64,000 nucleotides of DNA from Candidatus Tepidiaquacellales bacterium UBA2330 (GCA_002344965.1 DDUU01000027.1:1-64000), one strand, 5' to 3'. Shown: positions 53,872 through 63,290, counted from the first letter of the stretch. Numbers and translations are program-made. The notes: generated by a model not told the origin, from the sequence alone.

Positions 53872-54882
53872 ATGAAATCTAAAGAACAACTTGCACTTCG
53901 CACATACAATCAGGTTCATATTCCGCGTAAATATGAAAAAGGCAAGCGCAGAATTAGTGTATATATATCCTGGAGTTATCCCGGTGAATCCAACAGAAAT
54001 CCGGCTGAATTGGATAACAGATTTTCTACAATGACTGAAGTTAAAAAAGTTTTGTGGCCTGATTACGAATGGGCGGATCTGAGTTCATTCTTACAGGGAA
54101 TTTCCGGATCGCTTGAGTTATTTTTTGTTGCATGGGTTTACTTTCAGGAATTTTGCGGTGAAGTTTCCGGATATCCGGTTCCTGTTTATCAAAGAATTGA
54201 TCAGGCAGGATATAAACTTCCTATTGATGAAAGAATTCTTGAAGATACAGATACATTATTCATCTTTGGTCTTGATCATATGATCACAGATCAGGAAGCT
54301 TCCGCAGGTGAAATTGAAGCAATTGAGAATTTTTTAAAAAGAGAAGGAACATGTCTGGTGATCGGACCTCATCATGATGTAGGGATTTCGGATGATTTAA
54401 AACTCAGACAAATGGAATATCTTCATCACGGCGATGCTTTAGTCCCTCGCCAGCAGAGGTTCGGTAAATACACAAGGTCAATTTTAAACGGGCTTGGAAT
54501 TCCTGTAGAAAACAAATACGGTCTTAGACCGGCTGTTGTGAAAGGAACAAATAAAGTTGCTCCTTTTACACCAAACAGAGACCTTGACACAAAAGGATGG
54601 TTAAAAGGAGTTACCAGTTTTAATTTTCATATGCACCTTCCGCATTATGAAATTACAAAAAATGACGGTTCGATTAATTTACTTGCGACTCAGCCAATAG
54701 ATTTGTCTAATCCGCATCCGTTTACAGAAGCAGGAAATACTGAATTTAATTCTTTCATCTGGATAAAACCGGATGGAAAGCGAGCCGGTGATGTGCTAAT
54801 TGCAGATTCTACTATTTTCAGTACTTTATTCGGTGCTGATGAAAGTTTAGAGAATTTTTGGAGAAATATTTCAACATTATAA
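53872..54882 (+). CDS. Unknown cytosolic protein next to DyP
   Basis: A 336-residue protein without signal or membrane segment. It opens with KSKEQLALRTYNQVHIPRKYEKGKRRISVYISWSYP. A later part, EDTDTLFIFGLDHMITDQEASAGEIEAIENFLKREGTCLVIGPHHDVG, has the look of a class I glutamine amidotransferase-like alpha/beta fold as used in DUF4350-type proteins (strand, then ENFLKREGTCLVIG). No catalytic Cys-His pair is clear. It directly follows the DyP gene (29 bases), so it is a candidate third part of that system. Confidence 0.6.
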   Translation: MKSKEQLALRTYNQVHIPRKYEKGKRRISVYISWSYPGESNRNPAELDNRFSTMTEVKKVLWPDYEWADLSSFLQGISGSLELFFVAWVYFQEFCGEVSGYPVPVYQRIDQAGYKLPIDERILEDTDTLFIFGLDHMITDQEASAGEIEAIENFLKREGTCLVIGPHHDVGISDDLKLRQMEYLHHGDALVPRQQRFGKYTRSILNGLGIPVENKYGLRPAVVKGTNKVAPFTPNRDLDTKGWLKGVTSFNFHMHLPHYEITKNDGSINLLATQPIDLSNPHPFTEAGNTEFNSFIWIKPDGKRAGDVLIADSTIFSTLFGADESLENFWRNISTL

Positions 54883-54974
54883 AATTACTGTCATATTAGT
54901 TTTTTATTTTGATGAATTAATATGATATTAAAAATAAAAATAATTCCAATTAATCTAATTTAAAAAAAAACATC

Positions 54975-56003
54975 ATGAAAACAAGACAAGACTGGTTTAA
55001 AATTTTATTAACCGCTGTAATCTTTTTAGTTTCAATCTCCGGCATAACTTATGCCCAGCAGTTATCAAAGTCAACCATCGAAGCTGCCGTAAAGGAAGCT
55101 TACGATAAATTCAAAAATGTCAGTGAAGGTAAAAATGCTGATTACATCCCGGCTTTAGCTGAAGTCAACCCTAACATTTTCGGAATATCTGTAGTCACAG
55201 CAGATGGTGATGTTATTGAATTTGGTGACATAAATGACATGGTCTCTATGCAGTCCATAGAAAAAGTTTTTGCAATGGCTATGGTCATAGATGAATTGGG
55301 TGCAGACGCTTTGAAGGAAAAAGTCGGTGTTGATGCAACCGGTATGAAATTTAATGCTATCGAACCGATCGAATGGAAAAAAGGAAAGGAAATAAATCCC
55401 TGCGTTAATCCGGGAGCACTGGCAACAACAAGTCTTATAAAAGGTGCAAACTATGATGAGAAATGGAATAATATCATTACCAAATACAGTGAATTTGCAG
55501 GAAGGGATCTTACGGTAAATCAGCCGGTCTATGAAAGCGAAGCTGCAACCAATCAGAGAAATCAGGCGCTTGCATGGCTGTTGTTTGCTTATGAGAGAAT
55601 GTATTTTGATCCGGTACAGACAACGGACATTTATACAAAAGCATGCGCAATTAACGTAAACGCTAAAGATCTGGGAATGATGGCTGCAACACTTTGTAAT
55701 GGCGGCGTAAATCCTGTAACCGGCAAGACTGTTGTTTCGCCGGAGACAGTAGAACATGTTCTCGCTGTTATGGTTACCGCCGGATTATATGATGATTCCG
55801 GAATCTGGATATACGATACAGGTATGCCGGGTAAAAGCGGAGTAGGAGGCGGCATAATTGCAGTAGCTCCCGGTAAACTCGGTATAGGCGTAATCTCACC
55901 GCCTCTTGATGATGTTGGCAACAGCGTAAAAGCCCAGTATGTGATAAAGTATCTTTCCGAAAAACTCGGATTGAATATGTACAGCGTACAGCCGAAGAAT
56001 TAA
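54975..56003 (+). CDS. glsA: Exported glutaminase
   Basis: A 342-residue serine-type glutaminase: the active-site Ser-x-x-Lys is SIEK (94-97) in VSMQSIEKVF, followed by NPCVNPGAL (about 141-149), and the C-terminal stretch GKSGVGGGIIAVAPGKLGIGVISPPLD is strongly conserved in the family. It hydrolyses glutamine to glutamate and ammonia. Unlike most bacterial GlsA it has a clear signal peptide (FLVSISGITYAQQ), so the reaction occurs outside the cytosol. It stands between the DyP trio and four envelope genes. Confidence 0.93.
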   Translation: MKTRQDWFKILLTAVIFLVSISGITYAQQLSKSTIEAAVKEAYDKFKNVSEGKNADYIPALAEVNPNIFGISVVTADGDVIEFGDINDMVSMQSIEKVFAMAMVIDELGADALKEKVGVDATGMKFNAIEPIEWKKGKEINPCVNPGALATTSLIKGANYDEKWNNIITKYSEFAGRDLTVNQPVYESEAATNQRNQALAWLLFAYERMYFDPVQTTDIYTKACAINVNAKDLGMMAATLCNGGVNPVTGKTVVSPETVEHVLAVMVTAGLYDDSGIWIYDTGMPGKSGVGGGIIAVAPGKLGIGVISPPLDDVGNSVKAQYVIKYLSEKLGLNMYSVQPKN

Positions 56004-56031
56004 ATTTATAATATTATTCTGATTCAAATTC

Positions 56032-56073
56032 AACTGTTATCTGTAATTGATTATTTATTTACCGATAACAGTT
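56032..56073. terminator. Hairpin after glutaminase gene
   Basis: AACTGTTATC (56032-56041) pairs with GATAACAGTT (56064-56073) over a 22-base loop. There is no long T-run, so it may be a weak terminator or an mRNA 3'-end stabiliser. Confidence 0.5.
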
Positions 56074-56133
56074 AGTATATTATTAGTGATTATATCTTGA
56101 TAAATTACGAGTAAATCAATTTCAAATCATTAT

Positions 56134-57510
56134 ATGAAAAATGAATTCTTCACATCTGTTTTAATTTTTATTTTATTTATTTTTTCAATTTATTCGGAAA
56201 ACACTTATGCTCAGGATACCGGAGATTTTTATATTAAATTAATTCTGAATTCAAATCAAAAACCGAGTTATTTAAAAGACATTTTTCAGACAAAGGATTC
56301 AGTAAAGCCAAAAACAGTTTATACTCCCGGCACAGGATTAAAAGTATTTGAATCAGATTTTGGCAGCGTAAACTTCAGTGTATTTTCGTATATCAGATAT
56401 TTAAATCAGAAAGGTCTTGATTCCAATTATACAAATGCATTCGGGAAAACCAGTTCTATTAAAAGACGTCAGGACATACAACTCAATAAAGTCAATATCA
56501 AATTTCTCGGTTGGTTTATGGATCCAAAATTCCGTTACTTATTTTATGTCTGGACAAGCAATACTTCAATCGGTCAGGTAACTCAGGTAGTAGTAGCAGG
56601 GAATCTGCAGTATAAAATTAATGATAATTTCAATTTCGGTCTGGGAATAAACGGATTACCGGGTGTCCGCAGCACTTCAGGAAATTTTCCGAACTGGCTT
56701 CCTGTGGATAACCGCCTGATTGCAGACGAGTATTTCAGACCAAGTTATACAACAGGTGTTTGGGCAAATGGAAATATTTCTGAAAAGCTTAAATACTATA
56801 TAATGTGGGGAAATAACCTGAGTCAGTTCGGAATTGATGCCGGACAGCTTGACGCAGGACTGAATACATTTTCAGGAATGATCAGCTGGTTTCCTACAAC
56901 AGGAGAGTTTGGATTTAATTCTGAATACAGTGATTTTGGAATTCACAAGAAAGCTGCAGTTAGAATTGCGGGACATTTTACTTACAGCGAGGAGGACAGA
57001 GAAAGTCAGCCGAAGACAGATGAGTTTGAAAATGTTCAGCTTAGAGTTTCCGACGGAAGTCTCGTCTTTGCCCCGAATCTATTCGGCAATGGAATAGTCC
57101 TGGAAAATGCCACATATAAAATGGCAAGCGTTGATGCAGGCGTAAAGTATAAAGGATTTGCACTTGAAGGTGAATATTACCGGAGATGGATTAGTAATTT
57201 CAAAGGATCAGGACTTGACTCACTCGGATTTAAGGTTTTGACGGATAATGGTTTTCAGGCAATGTTATCTTATATGGTAATTCCTGAAAAATTTCAGTTG
57301 TTTACAACTTTTTCTCAGGTCTTCGGCGAATACGGTAATCCGTGGGATGCAAGAGCAGGGTTTAATTTTTTTCCGTTTAAGAACCGGTCGGTAAGATGGA
57401 ATTTTGAATACATCCGGATTTTTAAAAGTCCTGTCGGTGCATTATCGCTTCCTTATTCCGTCGGAGCAACAGGAGGCATTTTTAATACAGACTTCATGGT
57501 GGATTTTTAA
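56134..57510 (+). CDS. Outer-membrane porin, OprO/OprP-like (1)
   Basis: A 458-residue exported beta-barrel protein. A leader with YTPGTGLKVFESDFGSVNFSVFSYIRYL is followed by the barrel: IKFLGWFMDPKFRYLFYVWTSN, VAGNLQYKINDNFNFGLGINGLPGVRS, DEYFRPSYTTGVWANGNIS, SGMISWFPTTGEFG. It resembles OprO/OprP-type (porin O/P) barrels, which can pass phosphate or other anions. A paralogue occurs at 58943-60259. Confidence 0.82.
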   Translation: MKNEFFTSVLIFILFIFSIYSENTYAQDTGDFYIKLILNSNQKPSYLKDIFQTKDSVKPKTVYTPGTGLKVFESDFGSVNFSVFSYIRYLNQKGLDSNYTNAFGKTSSIKRRQDIQLNKVNIKFLGWFMDPKFRYLFYVWTSNTSIGQVTQVVVAGNLQYKINDNFNFGLGINGLPGVRSTSGNFPNWLPVDNRLIADEYFRPSYTTGVWANGNISEKLKYYIMWGNNLSQFGIDAGQLDAGLNTFSGMISWFPTTGEFGFNSEYSDFGIHKKAAVRIAGHFTYSEEDRESQPKTDEFENVQLRVSDGSLVFAPNLFGNGIVLENATYKMASVDAGVKYKGFALEGEYYRRWISNFKGSGLDSLGFKVLTDNGFQAMLSYMVIPEKFQLFTTFSQVFGEYGNPWDARAGFNFFPFKNRSVRWNFEYIRIFKSPVGALSLPYSVGATGGIFNTDFMVDF

Positions 57511-57638
57511 ATAGTTTCAGGTAAAATCAGTAAAATATTTTTGCAAAATTATTTTTTTGTTTCCTTTTGTTAAAGTTTAAGTTTCATCTCGTTAATAGCT
57601 TAAAGAATTATAAACTAAATTCAGAGAATTTAATCTAA

Positions 57639-58892
57639 ATGCTTTTTAAGATTTTAATACTTTATGTGATTATATTTTCTATTAAATTAATTTTTTCAGT
57701 CTCAATTTTGTCGCAGTCTAAAAATACTGTCAGTGATACATTAAAGTCTAATTTAAAAAGTTCTCTGGATTCGCTCGGCTCAAAAGATATTCATCCTCAG
57801 GATTCTCCTGAAAGCAGAGGATTAATAATTACTTCACAGGATAAAAAATTATCCGTACGATTGTACGGTTCTGCCAGAGTTTACGGATCATATGACTTTA
57901 ACGGACTTGCAGGCGGAACGGGTTTTTCTTTGAGTGATATCCCGGTCGGAGATGATAAAAATTTTGACAAAACATTTTTTATGACAGCAAATGTTACGCG
58001 CATTGGAATAGAAGTAAAACGAAAAACCATTGTCGGAAATACTCTTGTTAAAATTGAAACTGACTTTAACGGATCTGATAATAATTTCAGAATACGTCAT
58101 GCATACGGACAGACAAAGCATCTAATAATCGGTCAGACATGGACTAACTTCAGTGATATTGAAACTCTTCCTTTGACTGTCGATGCAGAGGGACCTCCGA
58201 CTGCGGTTTCCCTCAGAACAGTTCAGATCAAATATTATCTTGACTTCGAACCCGGCTGGAGATTCAGAGCAAGCATTGAATCTCCCAGCACAGTTGTGTA
58301 TGTACCTGATTCAATTTCTCTTGAAACTGTAACGCAAAAATACCCTGCAGTAGCGGCGAATATAAAAAAAGACTGGGAAAGCTTTCAGATAAAAGCTGCC
58401 GGAATTATTAATCCTGTTTCAGTCAGAAATCTTTCAGGTGAAAGGGGATCCTTATTCGGCAGAGGAGCTTTGCTAAGTGTGAATACAGATTTCTTTAAAG
58501 GTTCATCTTTAAAATTTCAGGGCCTTATAGGCAAAGGAATAGCATCTTTCCTAAATCTGTCTGACAATTCTGCTTTTGATGTTGTATTAAATCCGAACAG
58601 CGGTCAGTATCAGCTTACAACCTGCTACGGCGGTTTTATTGCGTTCAATCAAAGTCTTGTTAAAGAATTTCTTGATATTGATCTGGTATACGGATTAGTT
58701 CACCTTAAAATGGAGGACTACTTTCCTGATGATTCATTTAAAGCAGGTCAGTATGCAGCAATAAACGGATTTCTGAATTTACCCGGAGGATTCAGACTCG
58801 GAGCGGAATATACATACGGATTTAAGAAAACCAAAGACGGAAAGTCAGGTAATGCTAACAGATTTGCTTATACATTTTATTATGATTTTTAA
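57639..58892 (+). CDS. Outer-membrane porin, DcaP-like (3)
   Basis: A 417-residue exported barrel of the same general family as the two tandem porins: LYGSARVYGSYDFNGLAGG, TRIGIEVKRKTIVGNTLVKIETDF, FRIRHAYGQTKHLIIGQTWTNFSDIETLP, and a closing aromatic strand FAYTFYYDF. The N-terminal region (about residues 25-65, Ser/Asp/Lys-rich) may form a periplasmic segment as in DcaP. It is flanked on both sides by OprO/P-like genes. Confidence 0.85.
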   Translation: MLFKILILYVIIFSIKLIFSVSILSQSKNTVSDTLKSNLKSSLDSLGSKDIHPQDSPESRGLIITSQDKKLSVRLYGSARVYGSYDFNGLAGGTGFSLSDIPVGDDKNFDKTFFMTANVTRIGIEVKRKTIVGNTLVKIETDFNGSDNNFRIRHAYGQTKHLIIGQTWTNFSDIETLPLTVDAEGPPTAVSLRTVQIKYYLDFEPGWRFRASIESPSTVVYVPDSISLETVTQKYPAVAANIKKDWESFQIKAAGIINPVSVRNLSGERGSLFGRGALLSVNTDFFKGSSLKFQGLIGKGIASFLNLSDNSAFDVVLNPNSGQYQLTTCYGGFIAFNQSLVKEFLDIDLVYGLVHLKMEDYFPDDSFKAGQYAAINGFLNLPGGFRLGAEYTYGFKKTKDGKSGNANRFAYTFYYDF

Positions 58893-58942
58893 AAATTAAA
58901 GTACTTACAACAGAATTAATTAATTATTATTAAAAATAAAAA

Positions 58943-60259
58943 ATGAAAATAATTTTCAATGTATTTGTAATCTTAACATTTGCTGTATTAGGAATTTTGT
59001 ATAATGCAATATCCGGGAAAGTTTTAGCTCAGGACTATCCTCCGCCTATTGATACAGTGAAAGCCGGTACAAAAACAGGAGTGGACAGCGTATATACTCC
59101 CGGCGACGGCTTTGATATTGTAAACGGTAAAAAAGGTTCACTGAATTTCGGAGCTTACGGATTATTCAGATATGTCAATCAGCTTCCTGCGAAGCAGAGT
59201 TATATTGATCACCTTGGAAATGTAAAAAATATAGATACAAGAAATGACTTTCAGCTTCAGAGAGTTATGATTTTTTTCCGCGGATTTTTACTGGATCCGA
59301 AGTTAAGATATAATTTAACTCTCTGGACTGTTAACGCAACCAATCAGATCGCCGTAATCGGAAATCTGACTTATAAATTCGGTAAGCAGTTAAATCTTAA
59401 CGCCGGCTGGGGTGCTTTGCCCGGAACTCGTTCAAATCATTATTCTCATCCGTTCTGGTTAGCGCATGACAGGGTTTTGGCTGATGAATATTTCAGACCT
59501 TATTTTTCTCAGGGTATCTGGGCAGACGGTGAAATATTACCCGGTCTGATATACACAGCTATGGTCGGAAATAATTCCAGTAATCTGGATGTAAGCGCAG
59601 CCGAACTCACCCGTGATCTGGCATTAAGCGCAAGTTTAGACTGGAGACCTACGACAGGGGAATTCGGCAAGTACAGTTCATTCTCCGACTATGACGAACA
59701 TGACAAGTTAGCCACTACTTTCGGAACAGCATTCACTCATTCAAGGGAAAACCGTTTCTCATTAAATATAGATGACGGTCCGGGAAATACCGGAATTCGT
59801 CTTTCAGACGCTTTGAATTTATTTGACAAAGGCTCGCTTGCAAAAGATGTAACAGTTCTGGAAACTGACTATAATATGGTATCCGCAAATGCAGGGTTTA
59901 AATATAAAGGATTTTTTCTGCAGACTGAATGGTATTCAAGGACTCTGAATAAATTCAGTGCAAACGGTCCGCTGCCGATCACAGCAACTCTCGATCAGGG
60001 ATTTTATGTGGCTGCATCTTATATGGCTATTCCAAGATATCTTGAATTGTATTCAGTCGGATCTCAGATTTGGGGACAGTTTAATAATGCAAATGAAATA
60101 CTCGGAGGAATAAATGTATTTCCTTACGGATCCTGGTATATGAGACTGAACGCACAGGTAATAGTCGTAAACCGTTCTCCGGTCAGCAGCTCATTCGGTT
60201 ATTATGTAGGAGGATTAAAAGGAACAATAATTTCATTGGCAGCTAATTTTTATTTATAA
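58943..60259 (+). CDS. Outer-membrane porin, OprO/OprP-like (2)
   Basis: A 438-residue paralogue of the porin at 56134-57510, sharing VYTPGDGFDIVNGKKGSLNFGAYGLFRY, FFRGFLLDPKLRYNLTLWTVN, GNLTYKFGKQLNLNAGWGALPGTRS, DEYFRPYFSQGIWADGEI and the PTTGEFG strand. Start at 58943 after an AT-rich leader. The two copies flank a DcaP-like gene, suggesting duplication of a gene pair. Confidence 0.82.
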   Translation: MKIIFNVFVILTFAVLGILYNAISGKVLAQDYPPPIDTVKAGTKTGVDSVYTPGDGFDIVNGKKGSLNFGAYGLFRYVNQLPAKQSYIDHLGNVKNIDTRNDFQLQRVMIFFRGFLLDPKLRYNLTLWTVNATNQIAVIGNLTYKFGKQLNLNAGWGALPGTRSNHYSHPFWLAHDRVLADEYFRPYFSQGIWADGEILPGLIYTAMVGNNSSNLDVSAAELTRDLALSASLDWRPTTGEFGKYSSFSDYDEHDKLATTFGTAFTHSRENRFSLNIDDGPGNTGIRLSDALNLFDKGSLAKDVTVLETDYNMVSANAGFKYKGFFLQTEWYSRTLNKFSANGPLPITATLDQGFYVAASYMAIPRYLELYSVGSQIWGQFNNANEILGGINVFPYGSWYMRLNAQVIVVNRSPVSSSFGYYVGGLKGTIISLAANFYL

Positions 60260-60307
60260 GAAATAACAAATAATCCCGGGTTACAAAACCATTTTAAAAA
60301 AATACTT

Positions 60308-61396
60308 ATGTTAAAACAAATTTCAATATTCAGCTTCAGAAGAAATTTTTTCATCGCAGTAATAATATTATTGACTTCAGGTTCAGGTTTTTCCCAGAAG
60401 GATGACATTTATGATAATTACGAAGTTTACGATGTTCATTATCATATTACAAATTATATACAGGAAGGCAACAGCATAGAAAAGCAGCTTGAGATAATGG
60501 GTGACAAAGTGGGCAGAAGCGTTCTCTTCGGAATTCCGCTACAGCAGATGTGGTCATACGGGAATTCAGGAGATGATGCTCCTAAATATTATCTGGATAC
60601 AGACGCGCCGTTATATTACTATTCTTTCGGCGATGCATATATTGCTATGGAGTATCTTTCACTTTCCGAAGAAGATAAAAAGCGATTTGATCCGATGATA
60701 ACGGCATTTAATCCCGCTGATATGTATGCGCCTGCACATATTAAAAGAGTGCTTCAGACATTCCCTGGAGTTTTTTCAGGTATCGGGGAATTTACAATTC
60801 ATAAGGAATTTGTTTCATCAAAAGTAGCAGGTGAAGTTGCAAGTCTCCTGAACCCTGCTCTTGACAGTATTTTCAGTCTTTGCGCGGAGACAGGACTTGT
60901 TGCTATTTTTCATAATGATATTAACAAGCCGTTTCCGAAATCCTATACGCAAAATTATGTAAAAGAAGTGATTGACGTATTCAGAAGGCATCCCGGAGCA
61001 ACATTGATCTGGGCGCACGTAGGACTCGGCAGAATTGTCAGACCTCTTAATGATCAGGTTGAAATTATCAGGGAAATGCTGGAAGACCCGACACTCAGTC
61101 ATGTTTATTTTGATATTTCCTGGGATGAAGTTGCTAAGTATATTTTAAGAAATGATTCAACAATTCAGGGTGTTGCCGATCTTTTAAATCAATATCCGGA
61201 CAGGTTTCTTTTCGGTAGCGATAATGTGGCTTCACCGGATCAGGAAACTTATCTAAATGTTTATTATATGTATGAGCCGTTGTGGAAAAAGCTAACTCCG
61301 GAGACAAGAGAGAAAGTAAAAAAGGGAAATTATAAAAGATTATTTGATGATGCCAGGACCAAGGTAAGAGCATGGGAAAAAGCAAATCCGAAATAA
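60308..61396 (+). CDS. Exported amidohydrolase-like TIM-barrel protein
   Basis: A 362-residue protein with a signal peptide (VIILLTSGSGFSQ). Metal-dependent hydrolase motifs are present in order: DVHYH (42-46), GIGEFTIHKEF, IFHND, WAHVGLGR and FGSDN. This matches the amidohydrolase-related (PF04909-like) group, which includes hydrolases and decarboxylases. The substrate cannot be predicted. Its export and place after five porins suggest action on an imported compound in the periplasm. Confidence 0.8.
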   Translation: MLKQISIFSFRRNFFIAVIILLTSGSGFSQKDDIYDNYEVYDVHYHITNYIQEGNSIEKQLEIMGDKVGRSVLFGIPLQQMWSYGNSGDDAPKYYLDTDAPLYYYSFGDAYIAMEYLSLSEEDKKRFDPMITAFNPADMYAPAHIKRVLQTFPGVFSGIGEFTIHKEFVSSKVAGEVASLLNPALDSIFSLCAETGLVAIFHNDINKPFPKSYTQNYVKEVIDVFRRHPGATLIWAHVGLGRIVRPLNDQVEIIREMLEDPTLSHVYFDISWDEVAKYILRNDSTIQGVADLLNQYPDRFLFGSDNVASPDQETYLNVYYMYEPLWKKLTPETREKVKKGNYKRLFDDARTKVRAWEKANPK

Positions 61397-61497
61397 TCAT
61401 TTACTGATTCTCTGATAAGATTTATAAAAAGTAAATTTATTGTAAGCAGTTTATTTGTTACAAATAAGTGTTTTAAAATAATTTATAACATTATTTC

Positions 61498-62208
61498 ATG
61501 AAATATATATTTATTGTTTTACTGGCTTTTCTTTCAGGAAGAGCAGCAGCTCAATATGATTCGATCGCAGTTTCAATCTTAGACAGCATGAGCATGGAAA
61601 TAGGAGAGCTTGAATCATGCAGTTTCAGATTTTTTACGGAGTTTGACATTTCAAATGATGAATACGGTCTTATCACACATACTGAATCAGGAACAGCTTA
61701 TATGAAAGCACCTGATAAATTGTATATCGAAAAGAAAGGCGATAAAGGGCATAAAAGTTTTTATTATAATGGAAATAGTTTTTCAATTTATTCATTTGAT
61801 AAAAACCAGTACGCCAGCGTTCCGGTTTCGCTGAGTATAGTTGAACTTATTGATTCACTAAGCAGTCATTACGGAGTTGATTTTCCCGGGGCAGATTTAT
61901 TTTATCCTGACTTTACCGATAACCTTCTTGAGACTTCAAATAATCTGATATACCTGGGACAGAATTTCATTGGAGATACTGAGTGCTATCATGTTGCCGG
62001 TGCAAGGGATGATATGACATATCAGCTCTGGGTTACTTCAGGTGAGAATTCACTGCCGAAGAAAATGTCTTTAGTTTACATCTCAAAACCGGATAATCCA
62101 AAATATTCAATAATATTCGCTGACTGGAAACTGAATGAGAACATAGATGATTCAAAGTTTGAGTTTACAATTCCCGCAGATGCGCGGTTAATTAAATTAA
62201 TAAAATAA
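61498..62208 (+). CDS. Exported DUF2092 protein
   Basis: A 236-residue exported protein of DUF2092 (LolA-like fold): DSMSMEIGELESCSFRFFTEFDI, a barrel of antiparallel strands (LYIEKKGDKGHKSFYYNGNSFSIYSFDKNQYA), YLGQNFIGDTECYHVAGARDD, QLWVTSGENSLPKKMSLVYIS, SIIFADWKLNENIDDSKFEFTIPADA. Such proteins may carry lipophilic molecules in the periplasm. It is followed by a DUF6515 gene after 20 bases, probably co-transcribed. Confidence 0.85.
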   Translation: MKYIFIVLLAFLSGRAAAQYDSIAVSILDSMSMEIGELESCSFRFFTEFDISNDEYGLITHTESGTAYMKAPDKLYIEKKGDKGHKSFYYNGNSFSIYSFDKNQYASVPVSLSIVELIDSLSSHYGVDFPGADLFYPDFTDNLLETSNNLIYLGQNFIGDTECYHVAGARDDMTYQLWVTSGENSLPKKMSLVYISKPDNPKYSIIFADWKLNENIDDSKFEFTIPADARLIKLIK

Positions 62209-62228
62209 AATATTATAAAATTTATATT

Positions 62229-63263
62229 ATGACTATAAAATCTTTTTCAATCGTTTTTTTATTATCTCTTTTTTTATTATCTCTTCTGCCCGAAGAATGT
62301 TTTTCTCAGAGAATGAGAGGAGGAAACAGAGGCGGTAACAGAGGCAGCATGAACAGGTCCGGTAATACAGGCAGAAGTTTCAACGGAAGCAATAAATTCA
62401 GCGGAAGTAAAAATTTTAATAAAAATACAAACAGAACATATAAAAACAGAAGCAATACAAACATTAACAAAAATAATGTTAACAGAGATAAGGTTAACAG
62501 AGATAATATTAACAGAGATAAGGTTAACAGAGATAATGTTAACAGGGATAATGTTACTAAAGACAGAGAGCGTCTGAATGACAGAGAGACGAGTAAAGAC
62601 AGGGGAGACAGACAGGAGAATCGGGACGAACGCCGCGGGGACAGACAGGAAAACCGTGATGAACGGCAGGGAGACAGACAGGAAAATCAGGACAAACGGC
62701 AAAGCGACAGAGAAGAAAGAAGAGATAATTATTATGACAACTATAATAATATTTATCACGGATATCATTACAGCGGATACAATCCTTATTACTATCATAG
62801 TTATATGCCTTACGGCTGGGGTCCATACTGGTATCCTGTAGGATTTTTCATTACTACACTTTCAGTTTCTGCAATCTTATTATCTGATGATGACGATGAT
62901 GGGGTTGTAAACAATTATTATTATGATGAAGGTGTTTATTATGAAAAGTCTGATACAAAGGAAGGTTATGAAGTGGTTCAGGCGCCGGAAGGTGTGGAAA
63001 TCAAAACTCTGCCTACAGGTTATACAACCACAATCGCAGGTAATATGAAATATTATTATCACGGCGGTGCATTTTATGTGCAGACTGAAACGGGTTACAA
63101 AGTTACTGCTGCTCCGATAGGTGCGATTGTTTATAATCTGCCTGAAGGAGGAGAAGAAATTGATCTGCAGGGAAATAAAATTATCAAATACGGAGGAGCT
63201 TATTTCCAGCCGATATTACACGACGGACAGGATGCGTATGAAGTGGTTAAATATACCGGATAA
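62229..63263 (+). CDS. Exported DUF6515 protein with tandem repeats
   Basis: A 344-residue exported protein. After the signal there is a Gly/Asn/Arg-rich stretch, then five VNRDN/VNRDK pentamers and three 11-residue DRQENRDERQG repeats, a hydrophobic segment (GFFITTLSVSAILLS), and the C-terminal domain common to DUF6515 (YEVVQAPEGVEIKTLPTGYTT, YYHGGAFYVQTETGYKVTAAPIGAIVYNLP). The C-terminal domain looks like repeated small SH3-like units. It is co-directional with the DUF2092 gene. Function unknown. Confidence 0.82.
   Translation: MTIKSFSIVFLLSLFLLSLLPEECFSQRMRGGNRGGNRGSMNRSGNTGRSFNGSNKFSGSKNFNKNTNRTYKNRSNTNINKNNVNRDKVNRDNINRDKVNRDNVNRDNVTKDRERLNDRETSKDRGDRQENRDERRGDRQENRDERQGDRQENQDKRQSDREERRDNYYDNYNNIYHGYHYSGYNPYYYHSYMPYGWGPYWYPVGFFITTLSVSAILLSDDDDDGVVNNYYYDEGVYYEKSDTKEGYEVVQAPEGVEIKTLPTGYTTTIAGNMKYYYHGGAFYVQTETGYKVTAAPIGAIVYNLPEGGEEIDLQGNKIIKYGGAYFQPILHDGQDAYEVVKYTG
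62478..62705 (+). repeat. Two tandem repeats inside the DUF6515 gene
   Basis: Five copies of a 15-base unit (GTTAACAGAGATAAG/T, 62478-62552) are followed by three 33-base units starting GACAGACAGGA (62607-62705). Both lengths are multiples of three, so copy-number change would lengthen or shorten the linker without a frameshift. Confidence 0.88.
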
Positions 63264-63290
63264 AAATATTTAGAATATAATCCCTGAGAT

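Noticed and set aside
55155..55757. A 200-codon minus-strand frame
   Set aside because: It is antisense to the glutaminase gene, whose family motifs are clear, and has no ribosome-binding site or recognisable domain.
62277..62798. A 173-codon minus-strand frame rich in Val/Ile/Ser
   Set aside because: It is the antisense of the tandem repeats in the DUF6515 gene. Its low-complexity residues come from the repeat.
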